Below are positions 8,782 to 18,421 of a stretch of 64,000 bases of DNA, one piece after another. A model generated the notes under the pieces. That model was not told the origin of the DNA, did not search any database, and saw nothing but the letters and a program-made list of their open reading frames with translations. This DNA comes from Acinetobacter sp. A47. GTDB taxonomy: Bacteria; Pseudomonadota; Gammaproteobacteria; Pseudomonadales; Moraxellaceae. Position numbers and translations under genes: made by a program. Every line of letters begins with the position of its first letter. Position 1 is the first letter of the stretch. Location of the stretch: contig NZ_JSUS01000027.1 of NCBI RefSeq assembly GCF_000805455.1, forward strand, positions 1-64,000, read 5' to 3'.

Positions 8782-9210
8782 TTAGACCTTTGCTGTGATT
8801 GGCATACGCATCTCAATATGAGGAATGCCACACTCATCATATGCATCCCCCTGCACCACAAAGCCAAGCTGCTCATAAAATGAAATGGCATGCACTTGTG
8901 CAGATAGATGCAGAAATTCACGCTGCTGCTGTCGTGCAAAGGCCATGACCTCCTGCATGATCATGTGCCCCAGACCTTGCCCCCGATAAGCCTTCAATAC
9001 TGCAACCCGTCCCACGCTATTATTTTGTAATAATCGTGCTGTCGCAATCGGCTGCTCCTGATCATAGAGGACAAAATGGTGTGAGATCGCATCCTGCTCA
9101 TCCCATTCATCCTTTTCCGGGATAGCTTGCTCTCTGATAAAAACCTGCTCTCGGATCAATCTGGCGTCTGGCTGTAATTGATCCCAACTGCCCTGTTTGA
9201 CTTGATACAT
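8782..9210 (-). CDS. GNAT-family N-acetyltransferase (ElaA/YjcF-like)
   Basis: A 142-residue GNAT. I start it at the ATG at 9208-9210, which has AGGG seven bases upstream; an ATG 24 bases earlier is in frame but has no such site and would reach into the next gene's end. It shows 'IREQVFIREQAIPEKDEWDE', typical of the GNAT subgroup related to YjcF/ElaA, then acetyl-CoA motif A 'VLKAYRGQGLGHMIMQEV' (RGQGLG) and 'HAISFYEQLGFVVQGDAYDE'. The substrate is unknown. It lies 17 bases after the methyltransferase gene on the same strand, so the two are probably cotranscribed. Confidence 0.87.
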   Translation of the reverse strand: MYQVKQGSWDQLQPDARLIREQVFIREQAIPEKDEWDEQDAISHHFVLYDQEQPIATARLLQNNSVGRVAVLKAYRGQGLGHMIMQEVMAFARQQQREFLHLSAQVHAISFYEQLGFVVQGDAYDECGIPHIEMRMPITAKV

Positions 9211-9227
9211 CTTTATCCCTGTTTTGA

Positions 9228-10445
9228 TTAACATTTACAGCCGATATTCTCAATTGGCATCTGATCTTGCAATAACAATTCCAGACTCTGCTTCTCAATC
9301 CCATACATCGCTTTTAAGGCCTGAATCTGCTGCATGATTTTAGCATCAGGCTGTTGTATATCTTTGCGCTTGGTGGCCAGAATCATCTTGTTTTTGCTGG
9401 TATGTTCCAAAGATACAAACTCGAATACCTTGGTTTCATAACCATAGGCTTTCAGCAACAAGGCACGTAAGGTATCTGTCAACATTTCTGCCTGCTGTCC
9501 GGCATGTATGCCAAACTGCAGCATCGGCTGTAATACCTCCGGACTTTGTAATTGTGGACGCAGCTCTTTATGACAGCACGGCGCACACATGATCATGGAT
9601 GCATTGAGACGAATGCCGGTATGAATGGCGTAATCTGTTGCAATATCACAGGCATGCAATGCAATCATCACATCCAGTTTTTCAGGATGATAGGTCCGGA
9701 CATCGCCCTCAAAAAAGTCTAAACGATGAAAACCGGCCTGATCTGCGACCTGCTGGCAGAACTCCACCAGATTGGAACGCAACTCCACCCCAGTGATTAA
9801 AGGCGTCTTTTGCTGGGCCTGCAAATAATCATATAAGGCAAACGTTAAATAGCCTTTACCCGAACCAAAATCGACAATATTTAATTCTTGCTGGGAAGCA
9901 TCAATCTGCGCATAGGCATTGGCAAAAATTTCAATAAATTTATTAATCTGTTTCCACTTCCGCGCCATGCTGGGCACGATTTGCCCTTTTTCATCGGTAA
10001 TCCCGAGATGCTTTAAGAACGGGCTTTGCTGCTGCACATAACGCTGCTTTTCACGGTTGTGTTGCTGCTGTTCAGGCTTGTCTGCTACTGCCTGTTTTTT
10101 CTGACGGGTCAACATGGCTTTCTTTTTATTTTTCTTGAGCTGAAGGTCCTGATTCAAAGTAAATAAATTGGCCTGTTTAGATTGAGTCAACAATTCTGCA
10201 ATTTTTTCCAGACCGTCAGTCACCGAATAGTTTTTGGTAATGTCTTGCGTGGTGTGATGATACAGACACGATAAAGTTGGTTGTCCTTGCAGTTCGATCA
10301 TCCGGAAAGTGATCTTCTCTAAATGTGCCAGCTCCCCTTTATACTGACTCAAAATCAGTCGCTCAAAGCTTTTATTTTCAATAGATTGCTGGATATCCAA
10401 GAAAAACTGCTGTTCCTGTTCAAAAGAAAATTTCGGCGCAAACAT
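9228..10445 (-). CDS. class I SAM-dependent methyltransferase (Methyltransf_13/METTL25-like)
   Basis: A 405-residue protein. The SAM-binding core sits in the second half: motif I 'NIVDFGSGKGYLTFALYDYL', an acidic loop 'TGVELRSNLVE', 'FFEGDVRTY', then 'IALHACDIATDYAIH' and the cysteine cluster 'IMCAPCCHKEL'. This arrangement (HACD...CCHK) is that of the methyltransferase group containing eukaryotic METTL25 and TRM13-like enzymes. The N-terminal 150 residues are variable, with a basic stretch near 'KKNKKKAMLTRQKKQ' suggesting RNA or nucleic acid contact; that is inference. The substrate is not known. Gene runs into the GNAT gene downstream. Confidence 0.82.
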   Translation of the reverse strand: MFAPKFSFEQEQQFFLDIQQSIENKSFERLILSQYKGELAHLEKITFRMIELQGQPTLSCLYHHTTQDITKNYSVTDGLEKIAELLTQSKQANLFTLNQDLQLKKNKKKAMLTRQKKQAVADKPEQQQHNREKQRYVQQQSPFLKHLGITDEKGQIVPSMARKWKQINKFIEIFANAYAQIDASQQELNIVDFGSGKGYLTFALYDYLQAQQKTPLITGVELRSNLVEFCQQVADQAGFHRLDFFEGDVRTYHPEKLDVMIALHACDIATDYAIHTGIRLNASMIMCAPCCHKELRPQLQSPEVLQPMLQFGIHAGQQAEMLTDTLRALLLKAYGYETKVFEFVSLEHTSKNKMILATKRKDIQQPDAKIMQQIQALKAMYGIEKQSLELLLQDQMPIENIGCKC

Positions 10446-10546
10446 AATGAAAACCTGACAAATAGAAACTAAATTTTAAAGCGTCTTACTTTAAAAGGGA
10501 AATTGCATTACGATACAGTTGTATTTTTATATAGCCAGATCGCTTG

Positions 10547-11188
10547 ATGAACACAAAAACACTGCTGGACTATGACCCCAAAGAAGAACTGATCAATGCC
10601 TATAGTCACGGGCTTGGCGCAGTACTGGCCCTGATTGCTTCCATCTTTCTGGTTATCAAGGGCCATGCTCTCCCTGTGGGCCAATGGATCAGTCTCTGGG
10701 TGTACGGGTTTAGTCTGGTGCTTCTGCTTAGCAGCTCGATGCTGTATCACTTTGCTGTAGATGAGCGAAAACGCTACTGGTATAAAAAGCTGGATCACAC
10801 AGCCATTTATTACCTGATTGCAGGCACCTATACCCCGTTTTTGAGTATTGCGATTCCCACTGCCAAAGCCCACTACCTGCTGATTGCCTTATGGATTATT
10901 GCGCTGATCGGTACCCTGTTTAAACTGGTTTTCATTCACCGTTTCCAGAAGGTTTCTCTGGCAGCCTACCTGCTGATGGGCTGGCTCGCCATTCTGGTCA
11001 TGGACGATATGCAACGCTATCTGAGCAAGGATGCGATACAGCTCCTGGTTGCAGGCGGCTTGGCTTATACCATCGGCACATTGTTTTATGCTTTAAAAAA
11101 GGTAAGATATACCCACGCAATTTGGCATGTTTTTGTGCTATTAGGGGCAGGATTACACTTTTTAGCAATCTATTGTTATGTATTATAA
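10547..11188 (+). CDS. hemolysin III / PAQR-family membrane protein (YqfA-like)
   Basis: A 213-residue, seven-helix membrane protein started at ATG 10547 (a TTG three bases earlier is also in frame). Family marks are present: 'ELINAYSHGLGAVLAL' near the N-terminus, 'SSSMLYHF', 'LDHTAIYYLIAGTYTPF', and 'HAIWHVFVLLGAGLHF' at the end, whose histidines form the predicted intramembrane metal site of PAQR proteins. Bacterial members are implicated in membrane fluidity and fatty acid homeostasis rather than haemolysis. It stands alone, divergent from the methyltransferase gene. Confidence 0.9.
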   Translation: MNTKTLLDYDPKEELINAYSHGLGAVLALIASIFLVIKGHALPVGQWISLWVYGFSLVLLLSSSMLYHFAVDERKRYWYKKLDHTAIYYLIAGTYTPFLSIAIPTAKAHYLLIALWIIALIGTLFKLVFIHRFQKVSLAAYLLMGWLAILVMDDMQRYLSKDAIQLLVAGGLAYTIGTLFYALKKVRYTHAIWHVFVLLGAGLHFLAIYCYVL

Positions 11189-11301
11189 GTCCATATATAG
11201 CATTCAGCTTTTCTAAGTAAAACTGCACATTCAAAAGGAATTTTTCAAGACATTCCTTAGGATCTGTTGACGTTTCAACCATCTTTACATGATTGGCTAA
11301 A

Positions 11302-11326
11302 TGAGGAGCGATTAAAGCTCCGCAAG
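11302..11326. repeat. intergenic hairpin repeat, copy 1
   Basis: The 25-base unit reads TGA-GGAGC-GATTAAA-GCTCC-GCAAG. A copy differing in one loop base lies at 26017-26041, and a diverged copy at 18220-18244 changes both arms together (GAAGC/GCTTC), so pairing is preserved. The rest of the 278-base gap 11189-11466 holds the MHS transporter's promoter region and no convincing gene. Confidence 0.6.
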
Positions 11327-11466
11327 CAAACAAGGCATGAAATGCAGGCAATGGCATGCCCTTGCCCGGTTTCATAACTCCGTTTAGACATGCTTTAGCA
11401 CTCGCCGGTAAAATGTAATGTCCACAGTACCTATGTGTTCTTGAACGAATAACATGAAGGTCTTGT

Positions 11467-12777
11467 ATGTCGTCAAGCACTACGACTGCCACCCCGGAAG
11501 TGGCCAGCAATTCAAAAGTACGGGTATTATTTGCCAGCCTTGTCGGCACCACGATTGAGTTTTTTGACTTTTATATCTATGCCACAGCCGCTGTACTCAT
11601 TTTTCCTCATTTATTTTTCCCGGAAAGTAGCGATGGTGCTGCCGTCCTGAAATCACTGGCAACCTTTGCCATCGCCTTTATTGCCCGCCCGATCGGTGCC
11701 GCGCTGTTTGGGCATCTGGGTGACCGGATCGGCCGTAAAGCCACTTTGGTAGCGGCCTTGCTAACCATGGGAATTTCGACGGTCTGTATTGGCCTGTTAC
11801 CGACTTATGCGCAGATTGGTCTTGCAGCGCCGCTGCTGCTTGCCTTATGCCGTCTAGGACAAGGTTTAGGTCTGGGTGGTGAATGGAGTGGCGCCGTATT
11901 GCTCGCCACAGAAAATGCACCGGAAGGCAAACGTGCCTGGTATGGCATGTTCCCGCAACTTGGTGCCCCGCTGGGCTTTATTCTTGCGACAGGTTCATTT
12001 CTGCTGCTCAATGCATTTATGTCAGAGCAGGCCTTCATGACCTGGGGCTGGCGTATTCCATTTATTGCCAGTGCAATCTTGGTCTTGGTCGGTTTGTATA
12101 TCCGCTTAAAGCTGCATGAAACCCCGGCCTTCCAGAAAGTTCTAAATAAGCAGAAAGAGGTCAATGTACCGTTCAAGGAAGTCATGACCAGACATTTGCC
12201 GATGTTAATTCTGGGGACTATTGCCGCCATCTGTACCTTTGTGGTGTTTTATCTCACCACGGTTTTTGCCCTGAACTGGGGCACCACCAAACTCGGTTAC
12301 GCACGCGGCGAGTTTCTGGTCTTGCAACTGGTGGCCACCCTGTGTTTTGCCGCCTTTATTCCCCTCTCTGCCATTTTTGCAGAGAAGTTTGGCCGTAAAA
12401 ACACCTCGATTGCAGTTTGTGTACTCTCAGCCTTATTCGGGCTTGGTTTTGCACCGCTCCTGGGTTCAGGCAATCCACTGCTGGTGTTTTTGTTCCTGTG
12501 TATCGGCCTTGCCATCATGGGCTTAACTTATGGCCCGATCGGTACGGTACTGTCAGAGATTTTCCCGACCTCGGTCCGTTATACCGGTTCTGCATTGACC
12601 TTTAATCTGGCAGGTATTTTCGGTGCTTCTTTTGCGCCTTATATTGCCACCAAACTGGCTGAAAGTTATGGCCTGGGCGCGGTAGGCTTATATCTGAGCT
12701 GTGCCTCGCTACTTTCTCTAGTCGCCTTTTTACTGATTCGTGAAACCAAAAACGACGATGTAAACAACCAGATCTAG
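11467..12777 (+). CDS. MFS transporter, metabolite:H+ symporter (MHS) family
   Basis: A 436-residue, 12-helix transporter of the MHS branch (relatives: ShiA, YhjE, ProP). Marks are 'LVGTTIEFFDFYIYATAAVL' at helix 1, 'FGHLGDRIGRKATL' in loop 2-3 (the MFS signature), 'RLGQGLGLGGEWSGAVLL' in helix 4, and 'PTSVRYTGSAL' in the second half. Such proteins import organic acids or similar solutes with protons across the inner membrane; the substrate cannot be told from sequence. AAGG lies seven bases before ATG 11467. An inverted repeat just downstream (12788-12828) may end the transcript. Confidence 0.9.
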   Translation: MSSSTTTATPEVASNSKVRVLFASLVGTTIEFFDFYIYATAAVLIFPHLFFPESSDGAAVLKSLATFAIAFIARPIGAALFGHLGDRIGRKATLVAALLTMGISTVCIGLLPTYAQIGLAAPLLLALCRLGQGLGLGGEWSGAVLLATENAPEGKRAWYGMFPQLGAPLGFILATGSFLLLNAFMSEQAFMTWGWRIPFIASAILVLVGLYIRLKLHETPAFQKVLNKQKEVNVPFKEVMTRHLPMLILGTIAAICTFVVFYLTTVFALNWGTTKLGYARGEFLVLQLVATLCFAAFIPLSAIFAEKFGRKNTSIAVCVLSALFGLGFAPLLGSGNPLLVFLFLCIGLAIMGLTYGPIGTVLSEIFPTSVRYTGSALTFNLAGIFGASFAPYIATKLAESYGLGAVGLYLSCASLLSLVAFLLIRETKNDDVNNQI

Positions 12778-12787
12778 CCCTCCCCGG

Positions 12788-12828
12788 TTTCAGATGATTT
12801 GTGATAATCCGATCCAGATCATCTGAAA
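12788..12828. terminator. possible terminator after MHS transporter
   Basis: Eleven-base perfect arms (tttcagatgat / atcatctgaaa) with a 19-base loop, eleven bases after the stop codon. No T-run follows directly, so the role is uncertain. Confidence 0.4.
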
Positions 12829-12940
12829 TACCATTCAGTTTTTACCTTTTTATCTTATAAAGTTGCTTTTGCGATTACATTCTTCCAAATATTTTTTGTG
12901 CTAAAATAACCGCCTTTATTTTTTCTTAGACGATTGTGTT

Positions 12941-13846
12941 ATGTACGCAGTGATTATCGTTGCCGTATTTTTAGTCAGCTTCTTATATACCTATTTACGC
13001 GGTAAAGAGCGCTTGAAAGCATCTCGACAATTATTCGACCATTCGACTTTTTTAGCGCCGATCAACATGTTTATGACCGGCTTTTCCAAATTGCCGAACC
13101 AACCCTTCTTTGACGTGGCCCAGTTCCCGGAACTCAAACCACTGCAAGATAACTGGCAGGTGATTCGCGAGGAAGCCATTCAGCTACAGAACCAGATTAA
13201 AGCCTCTGAAAAAAATAATGATGCGGGTTTTAATACCTTTTTTAAACGTGGCTGGAAACGCTTTTATCTGAAATGGTATCAGGATAGTCATCCGTCCGCA
13301 CAACAGCTTTGTCCAAAAACTGTCGCCTTACTGGAAAGCATTCCTTCTGTCAAAGCGGCCATGTTTACCGAGCTGCCTTCCGGTAGTTATCTGGGCAAAC
13401 ACCGCGATCCTTATGCAGGTTCGGTACGCTACCATCTGGGTCTGGTCACACCAAATAGCGATGACTGCTTTATTGAAGTCGACCAGGAGCGCTATAGCTG
13501 GCGTGATGGTGAAGCCACCGTGTTTGATGAGACCTTCGTGCACTGGGCCGAAAATAAAACCAATGAAACACGAATCATCCTGTTTTGTGATATTGAACGA
13601 CCAATGAAATGGGGTTGGGCACAAAAGTTCAATCACTGGTTTGGCCGTAATGTCATGTCTGCTGCCAGCTCACCCAATGACGATCAGGACAAGACCGGCT
13701 TTATCAACCGTATTTTTAAATATGGTTATGCCGTGCATCATTATGGCCGTGGCCTGAAGCAGCGTAATCGTCCACTCTATTATGTATCGAAGTGGTTGCT
13801 GTTTGCTGTCCTGATTGGTCTGATCTTGCTTCCAAGCTTTTTATAA
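12941..13846 (+). CDS. lpxO: lipid A 2-hydroxylase LpxO (aspartyl/asparaginyl beta-hydroxylase fold)
   Basis: A 301-residue protein with a membrane segment at each end (residues 2-18 and about 282-298) and a cytosolic Fe(II)/2-oxoglutarate dioxygenase domain. Metal ligands are His154-x-Asp156 in 'LGKHRDPYAGSVRYHLGL' and His201 in 'DETFVHWAENKTNETRI', with Arg211 placed to hold 2-oxoglutarate. In Salmonella, Pseudomonas and Acinetobacter this enzyme 2-hydroxylates a secondary acyl chain of lipid A, altering envelope resistance. The length and the two membrane anchors fit LpxO better than soluble relatives. It is convergent with the next gene, sharing a bidirectional terminator. Confidence 0.82.
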   Translation: MYAVIIVAVFLVSFLYTYLRGKERLKASRQLFDHSTFLAPINMFMTGFSKLPNQPFFDVAQFPELKPLQDNWQVIREEAIQLQNQIKASEKNNDAGFNTFFKRGWKRFYLKWYQDSHPSAQQLCPKTVALLESIPSVKAAMFTELPSGSYLGKHRDPYAGSVRYHLGLVTPNSDDCFIEVDQERYSWRDGEATVFDETFVHWAENKTNETRIILFCDIERPMKWGWAQKFNHWFGRNVMSAASSPNDDQDKTGFINRIFKYGYAVHHYGRGLKQRNRPLYYVSKWLLFAVLIGLILLPSFL

Positions 13847-13860
13847 TTACAAGCTTCAAT

Positions 13861-13894
13861 AAAAAAAGAGATGCCGGATGGCATCTCTTTTTTT
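13861..13894. terminator. bidirectional rho-independent terminator
   Basis: Perfect inverted repeat aaaaaaagagatgcc / ggcatctcttttttt with a four-base loop, between the convergent lpxO and the small exported-protein gene; it has a U-run in either direction. Confidence 0.92.
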
Positions 13895-13912
13895 GTTCCA
13901 AGCAGATGGCAA

Positions 13913-14317
13913 TTAGTTAGCTTGAGCTGTCTGCGTGGTCGCAGTTTGTGCAGCTGCTGCATTGGCTGCCTGTACTGCAGTTTCACCAATCAAGGCGATT
14001 TTGGCTTTTTCCTGGCTTTGTGCCGATAATGCCGGGTTAGAAGCCACAATACGGTTAATATTAGCTGAATTTGCAGGTGCGATTGCAGCAGTTTGCAATA
14101 CGATCGGACGATTACCAATGTCACCTAAAGTATAGCGGATACCGGTACGAGGACTAACCACAGTTGTCACTTCACGTTTCACTTGTGCCTCTGCGGTATT
14201 GCTCCCTTTGGCGGCCAATACTTTATCAACAGTCGTCGTCTGTGGAGCTTCAGCTGCAAATGCAAAACCTGACACCGCAGCACTTGCTAAAATTAAAAGT
14301 TGTAATGGTTTTTTCAT
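13913..14317 (-). CDS. small exported hypothetical protein
   Basis: A 134-residue protein with a clear Sec signal peptide (MKKPLQLLILASAAVSGFAF, cleavage likely after A-A at about residue 22) and no membrane anchor afterwards. The mature part is rich in Ala, Thr and Gln; its most ordered stretch is 'VVSPRTGIRYTLGDIGNRPI', and the C-terminus is a low-complexity Ala/Thr/Gln tail. I do not recognise a family. It lies downstream of nothing obvious (secA is on the same strand, separated by a terminator), so it likely has its own promoter. Periplasmic location is inferred. Confidence 0.75.
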   Translation of the reverse strand: MKKPLQLLILASAAVSGFAFAAEAPQTTTVDKVLAAKGSNTAEAQVKREVTTVVSPRTGIRYTLGDIGNRPIVLQTAAIAPANSANINRIVASNPALSAQSQEKAKIALIGETAVQAANAAAAQTATTQTAQAN

Positions 14318-14407
14318 TGTCTTCCCGCTTTTAATGCGAATTCAATCAAGATCTGTAAGTCCAATAATGAAACTACAAAGCTGCCCATGACTCAAGTTAT
14401 TTCTCGT

Positions 14408-14437
14408 AAAAAAAGCAGAGCCTTATGCCCTGCTTTT
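14408..14437 (-). terminator. rho-independent terminator after secA
   Basis: Stem aaaagcag / ctgctttt with an 11-base loop and an A-run on the left side, which reads as a U-run on the minus strand, 24 bases beyond the secA stop. Confidence 0.8.
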
Positions 14438-14460
14438 CTGGTCCGATCTAACAGACAGCT

Positions 14461-17196
14461 TTAGATTTTACCGTGACACTGCTTATACTTTAAACCTGAA
14501 CCGCATGGACAAGGAGCATTACGGCTTTCCGGTACCGGGAATGGTGCATTGTCTGTAAAGCCTTCAGTTTCCTCTGAAACCGTCACTTCACCGGTTAGGC
14601 CATCGACATCATCATGTTCAAATGACAGACGCATAGACTCGGCCTGACGTTGCTGCTGCGCTTCCATCTCTGCCAGCTCTTCAGCTGTAGGGACATGAAC
14701 GCGGGATAAATCGGTCACCACGTCAGATTTAATAATACCCAACATGTTCACGAATAAGTTGAAGGCTTCTTTCTTGTATTCCTGCTCAGGGTTCTTTTGG
14801 GCATAACCACGTAAGTGAATCCCCTGACGCAAATAATCCATCGCCGCCAAATGGTCTTTCCAGTGACGATCCAGCGAATTTAACATGAAGTGACGCTCAA
14901 GCATGGCAGCTGACTCTTCACCCATCTGCTCACGACGCTGGCGATAACGCGCAATCACCTCATCTGAAATACGCTCGACCAGCCCTTCCTCATCCAGACG
15001 GCGGTCCTGGTCTAACCATTGCTGGACAGGAAGCTCGATCCCCAGATCAGACTGCAGTGCAGCCTCCAGTCCTTCAATATCCCACTGGTCATGAATCGAC
15101 TCTGGTGGAATAAAGTTGGCGATCAGGCCTGTTACCACTTCACGGTGCATCTCTTCGATATAGTCTTGCAGTGTGCTTTCTGCAAGCACTTCATCACGTT
15201 GCGAATAAATAATCTTACGTTGTTCGTTATTGACATCATCGTACTTCAACAGGTTCTTACGAATATCAAAGTTACGTGCTTCAACCTTACGCTGGGCATT
15301 TTCGATGGAACGGCTCACCATCTTGTGTTCAATCGCCTCACTTTCCTGTAAGCCCATGGCACGCATCATGGCCACCACACGGTCTCCGGCAAAGATACGC
15401 ATCAGGTCATCTTCAAGTGACAGATAGAAACGCGATACACCCGGGTCACCCTGACGACCGGCACGGCCACGCAGCTGGTTATCAATACGACGCGATTCGT
15501 GACGCTCGGAACCGATAATATGCAGACCGCCCGAATTTAATACGTCTTCGTGATCTTTTTCCCACTGCGCCTGTAAACGCGCTTCATCTTCAGGGGTCGG
15601 GTTTTCAATTTTGGCCAGTTTTGCCTTCCAGTTACCGCCAAGCAAGATGTCGGTACCACGACCTGCCATGTTGGTTGCGATGGTTACCGCATTCGGGCTA
15701 CCGGCCTGTGCAATAATATCTGCTTCACGTTCATGCTGTTTTGCGTTCAGCACTTCATGATGGATGCCTGCCTGCAATAACTTGGCAGACAGGATTTCAC
15801 TGGCTTCAATGGTGGCTGTACCAATCAGGATCGGCGCCACGCCCTGCTGACGAATTCTGGTAATTTCTTCAATAATGGCCGTGTATTTACCATTACGGTT
15901 GAGGTAAATCAGGTCATTATGGTCTTTACGGATCATTGGACGGTGAGTTGGAATAATCACCACATCCAGACCATAAATTTCTTTCATCTCCGCAGCTTCT
16001 GTATCTGCGGTACCGGTCATACCGGATAATTTTTTATACAGACGGAAATAGTTCTGGAAAGTTGTGGTTGCCAGCGTCTGGTTTTCTGGCTGGATTTCCA
16101 TGTTTTCCTTGGCTTCAACCGCTTGATGCAGACCTTCGGACCAGCGACGTCCCGGCATGGTACGACCCGTGCTCTCATCGACAATAATGACTTCTTCTTT
16201 TTGCGTCTGAGGATTGATCCCAATGATGTAATGCACGTTTTTCTGGTACAGATAATGTGCACGAATCGCCGCAGTTACATGATGCACCAGATTCAGGTTG
16301 GTGGCCGAATACAGACTTTCACCTTCTGCCAACAGCCCCATTTCAATCAGTTTCTGCTCTACGGTTTCATAACCGATTTCTGTCATTTCGACTGAGCGCT
16401 GCTTTTCATCCACCCAGAAATGGCCCCCATCAGCCACTTTCTCTTCTTTCTGTGGACGCAAGGTTGGCGGAATACTGTTGATGAGCTGGTATAGCTGAGA
16501 CGAGTCTTCACTTTGACCCGAAATGATCAATGGTGTACGCGCCTCATCAATCAGGATCGAGTCGACCTCATCGATAATGGCATAGCTTAAGCCACGCTGT
16601 TTTTTCTCTTGTAGAGAAAACACCATATTGTCACGAAGATAGTCAAAACCAAATTCGTTGTTGGTTCCGTAAGTAATGTCAGCCTTATAAGCCTGTGCTT
16701 TTTCGTCCGGCATCTGCATCGAATAAATCACGCCAATGCTTAGGCCTAGAAACTCGAATAATGGACGGTTCAACTCGGCATCACGCTGTGCCAGGTAATC
16801 GTTCACGGTAATAACGTGAACACCCTGCCCACTTAATGCATTGAGATAACAGGCCAGGGTTCCCATCAGGGTTTTACCTTCACCAGTACGCATCTCGGCA
16901 ATTTTACCTTCATGCAAGGTGATACCACCAATCAGCTGCACATCATAATGACGCATGCCCATGACACGCTTCGCAGCTTCACGACAAACGGCAAAGGCTT
17001 CTGGCAATAATTTATCTAGACTTTCGCCATTGCTAAAACGTTGTTTGAATTCTGGAGTTTTCGCAGAGAGGTCTGCATCGCTAAGAGCAGATATCGTCGG
17101 TTCGAGCGCATTGATTTGTTCAACAATTTTACGCATGCGTTTGAGCTCACGCTCATTTTTTGTACCGAAGATACCTCCGATCAGACTTGCCAACAT
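14461..17196 (-). CDS. secA: preprotein translocase ATPase SecA
   Basis: A 911-residue SecA of normal length. Nucleotide-binding domain 1 has Walker A GEGKT at 105-109 ('[18 protein letters not shown]') and DEVD at 209-212 ('[18 protein letters not shown]'). Also visible are the preprotein cross-linking region, '[17 protein letters not shown]' and '[20 protein letters not shown]' of domain 2. The C-terminus holds the SecB- and phospholipid-binding zinc site C-x-C-x8-C-H (Cys896, Cys898, Cys907, His908, '[13 protein letters not shown]'). SecA drives secretory proteins through SecYEG. It stands as a single gene with a 362-base upstream region. Confidence 0.98.
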   Translation of the reverse strand: MLASLIGGIFGTKNERELKRMRKIVEQINALEPTISALSDADLSAKTPEFKQRFSNGESLDKLLPEAFAVCREAAKRVMGMRHYDVQLIGGITLHEGKIAEMRTGEGKTLMGTLACYLNALSGQGVHVITVNDYLAQRDAELNRPLFEFLGLSIGVIYSMQMPDEKAQAYKADITYGTNNEFGFDYLRDNMVFSLQEKKQRGLSYAIIDEVDSILIDEARTPLIISGQSEDSSQLYQLINSIPPTLRPQKEEKVADGGHFWVDEKQRSVEMTEIGYETVEQKLIEMGLLAEGESLYSATNLNLVHHVTAAIRAHYLYQKNVHYIIGINPQTQKEEVIIVDESTGRTMPGRRWSEGLHQAVEAKENMEIQPENQTLATTTFQNYFRLYKKLSGMTGTADTEAAEMKEIYGLDVVIIPTHRPMIRKDHNDLIYLNRNGKYTAIIEEITRIRQQGVAPILIGTATIEASEILSAKLLQAGIHHEVLNAKQHEREADIIAQAGSPNAVTIATNMAGRGTDILLGGNWKAKLAKIENPTPEDEARLQAQWEKDHEDVLNSGGLHIIGSERHESRRIDNQLRGRAGRQGDPGVSRFYLSLEDDLMRIFAGDRVVAMMRAMGLQESEAIEHKMVSRSIENAQRKVEARNFDIRKNLLKYDDVNNEQRKIIYSQRDEVLAESTLQDYIEEMHREVVTGLIANFIPPESIHDQWDIEGLEAALQSDLGIELPVQQWLDQDRRLDEEGLVERISDEVIARYRQRREQMGEESAAMLERHFMLNSLDRHWKDHLAAMDYLRQGIHLRGYAQKNPEQEYKKEAFNLFVNMLGIIKSDVVTDLSRVHVPTAEELAEMEAQQQRQAESMRLSFEHDDVDGLTGEVTVSEETEGFTDNAPFPVPESRNAPCPCGSGLKYKQCHGKI

Positions 17197-17558
17197 GAAT
17201 AAACTCTCTAATCCTGTTTGTTATAAGGTAGGCCAACAGCGACTTACCCTAGGTCGGTTAATTTTTTCTTAGCTGTTATTATGGTGCCAGAAATAAGAAC
17301 TACAAGTGCTTTGCATCCAAACAGGTAAAAAAATCTGCGAGGCGATTCTGACATTAAGCAACTAAAGTGCGTTAATGTAGCAAATTTGCATTTAACTTAC
17401 ATCGACTTGAATGTGAATTTCCGATCATTTTTTAACAAGATCAATAAGCAATATCTCAAAAACTCATAACAAAATACAAAAACAATAATTTTATTTATAA
17501 AGCAGATGCGGCATATTGGATGGAAAGATGACACAGAAAAAACGATAGAGGACTGATC
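17197..17558. other. gene-free divergent promoter region of secA and the peroxiredoxin
   Basis: The 362 bases between the divergent secA and peroxiredoxin genes are AT-rich, especially 17400-17520. I see no convincing small gene or structured RNA. The peroxiredoxin start has an AGAGGA ribosome site, and TATAAA at about 17497 could be its -10 element; this was not tested. Confidence 0.6.
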
Positions 17559-18194
17559 ATGACATTACGTTTAGGCGATATCGCCCCGAATTTCCAGCAA
17601 GAATCCAGTGAAGGCCAGATTGATTTTTATGAGTTTTTAGGCAACAGTTGGGGCATCCTGTTTTCTCACCCGGCCGATTACACCCCCGTATGTACCACTG
17701 AACTGGGTTATACTGCCAAACTGAAAGATGAATTTGACAAACGTGGCGTAAAAGCGATTGCACTTTCTGTAGATGATGTTGAATCACATAAAGGCTGGAT
17801 TCAGGATATTAACGAAACCCAGAACACCACGGTGAATTTCCCCATCATTGCCGATAAAGACCGTAAAGTATCTGAACTGTATGGCTTTATTCATCCCAAT
17901 GCCAGCGAAACCCTAACCGTTCGCTCATTGGTCATTATTGATCCGAATAAAAAAGTGCGTCTGATCATTACCTACCCTGCGTCTACCGGGCGTAACTTCA
18001 ATGAAGTGTTGCGTGTGGTCGACTCATTGCAACTTACCGATAACCATAAAGTCGCGACACCGGCAAACTGGCAACAAGGCGAAGATGTAGTGATTGTGCC
18101 GTCATTAAAGGATGAGGAAGAAATCAAACAGCGCTTCCCGAAAGGTTATAAGGCCGTCAAACCTTATTTACGACTCACCCCCCAGCCTGAGTGA
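17559..18194 (+). CDS. 1-Cys peroxiredoxin (Prx6 family)
   Basis: A 211-residue thiol peroxidase. The active site is 'SHPADYTPVCTTELG' with Thr42 and peroxidatic Cys45, plus 'TVRSLVIIDP' supplying the conserved Arg. There is no other cysteine in the protein, so this is a 1-Cys enzyme that must be recycled by an external thiol. The long C-terminal arm ('QQGEDVVIVPSLKDEEEIKQ' to 'YLRLTPQ') is the Prx6-type dimer extension. It reduces hydrogen and alkyl peroxides in the cytosol. The start ATG 17559 has AGAGGA upstream. A strong terminator follows at 18311. Confidence 0.93.
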   Translation: MTLRLGDIAPNFQQESSEGQIDFYEFLGNSWGILFSHPADYTPVCTTELGYTAKLKDEFDKRGVKAIALSVDDVESHKGWIQDINETQNTTVNFPIIADKDRKVSELYGFIHPNASETLTVRSLVIIDPNKKVRLIITYPASTGRNFNEVLRVVDSLQLTDNHKVATPANWQQGEDVVIVPSLKDEEEIKQRFPKGYKAVKPYLRLTPQPE

Positions 18195-18200
18195 GGATCA

Positions 18201-18244
18201 AACGAGCAACGCTCGTTCCTGAGAAGCGGCTGAAGCTTCGCAAG
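18201..18244. repeat. intergenic hairpins, copy 3 (diverged) of the repeat family
   Basis: Two adjacent hairpins: aacgagc/gctcgtt with a 3-base loop (18201-18217), then TGA-GAAGC-GGCTGAA-GCTTC-GCAAG (18220-18244). The second matches the 25-base unit at 11302 and 26017 with compensatory changes in both arms. A further related stretch, gaagcgactgaagcgaaggc, follows at about 18269. Confidence 0.55.
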
Positions 18245-18310
18245 AAGGTGAACAGCTATGCTGTGAACGAAGCGACTGAAGCGAAGGCTTGAATTGCCGT
18301 GCAAGATAAG

Positions 18311-18339
18311 ACAGTCTGTCAGATGACAGGCTGTTTTTA
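18311..18339 (+). terminator. rho-independent terminator after the peroxiredoxin
   Basis: Ten-pair stem acagtctgtc / gacaggctgt (one G-U pair) with a four-base loop followed by TTTTAT. Confidence 0.85.
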
Positions 18340-18421
18340 TTTATCCCTCAAATTTGTTTTGGTATTTTTTCAGTGCATACGTTATAAGAATGGTTCAATC
18401 TGAAACACAATAAAAACCATC

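Noticed and set aside
10998..11552. Open frame on the minus strand running through the PAQR gene end and the 11.2-11.5 kb spacer
   Set aside because: It overlaps two real plus-strand genes, has no ribosome site, and part of it (G-A-L-I-A-P-H) is just the translated hairpin repeat unit; no family resemblance.
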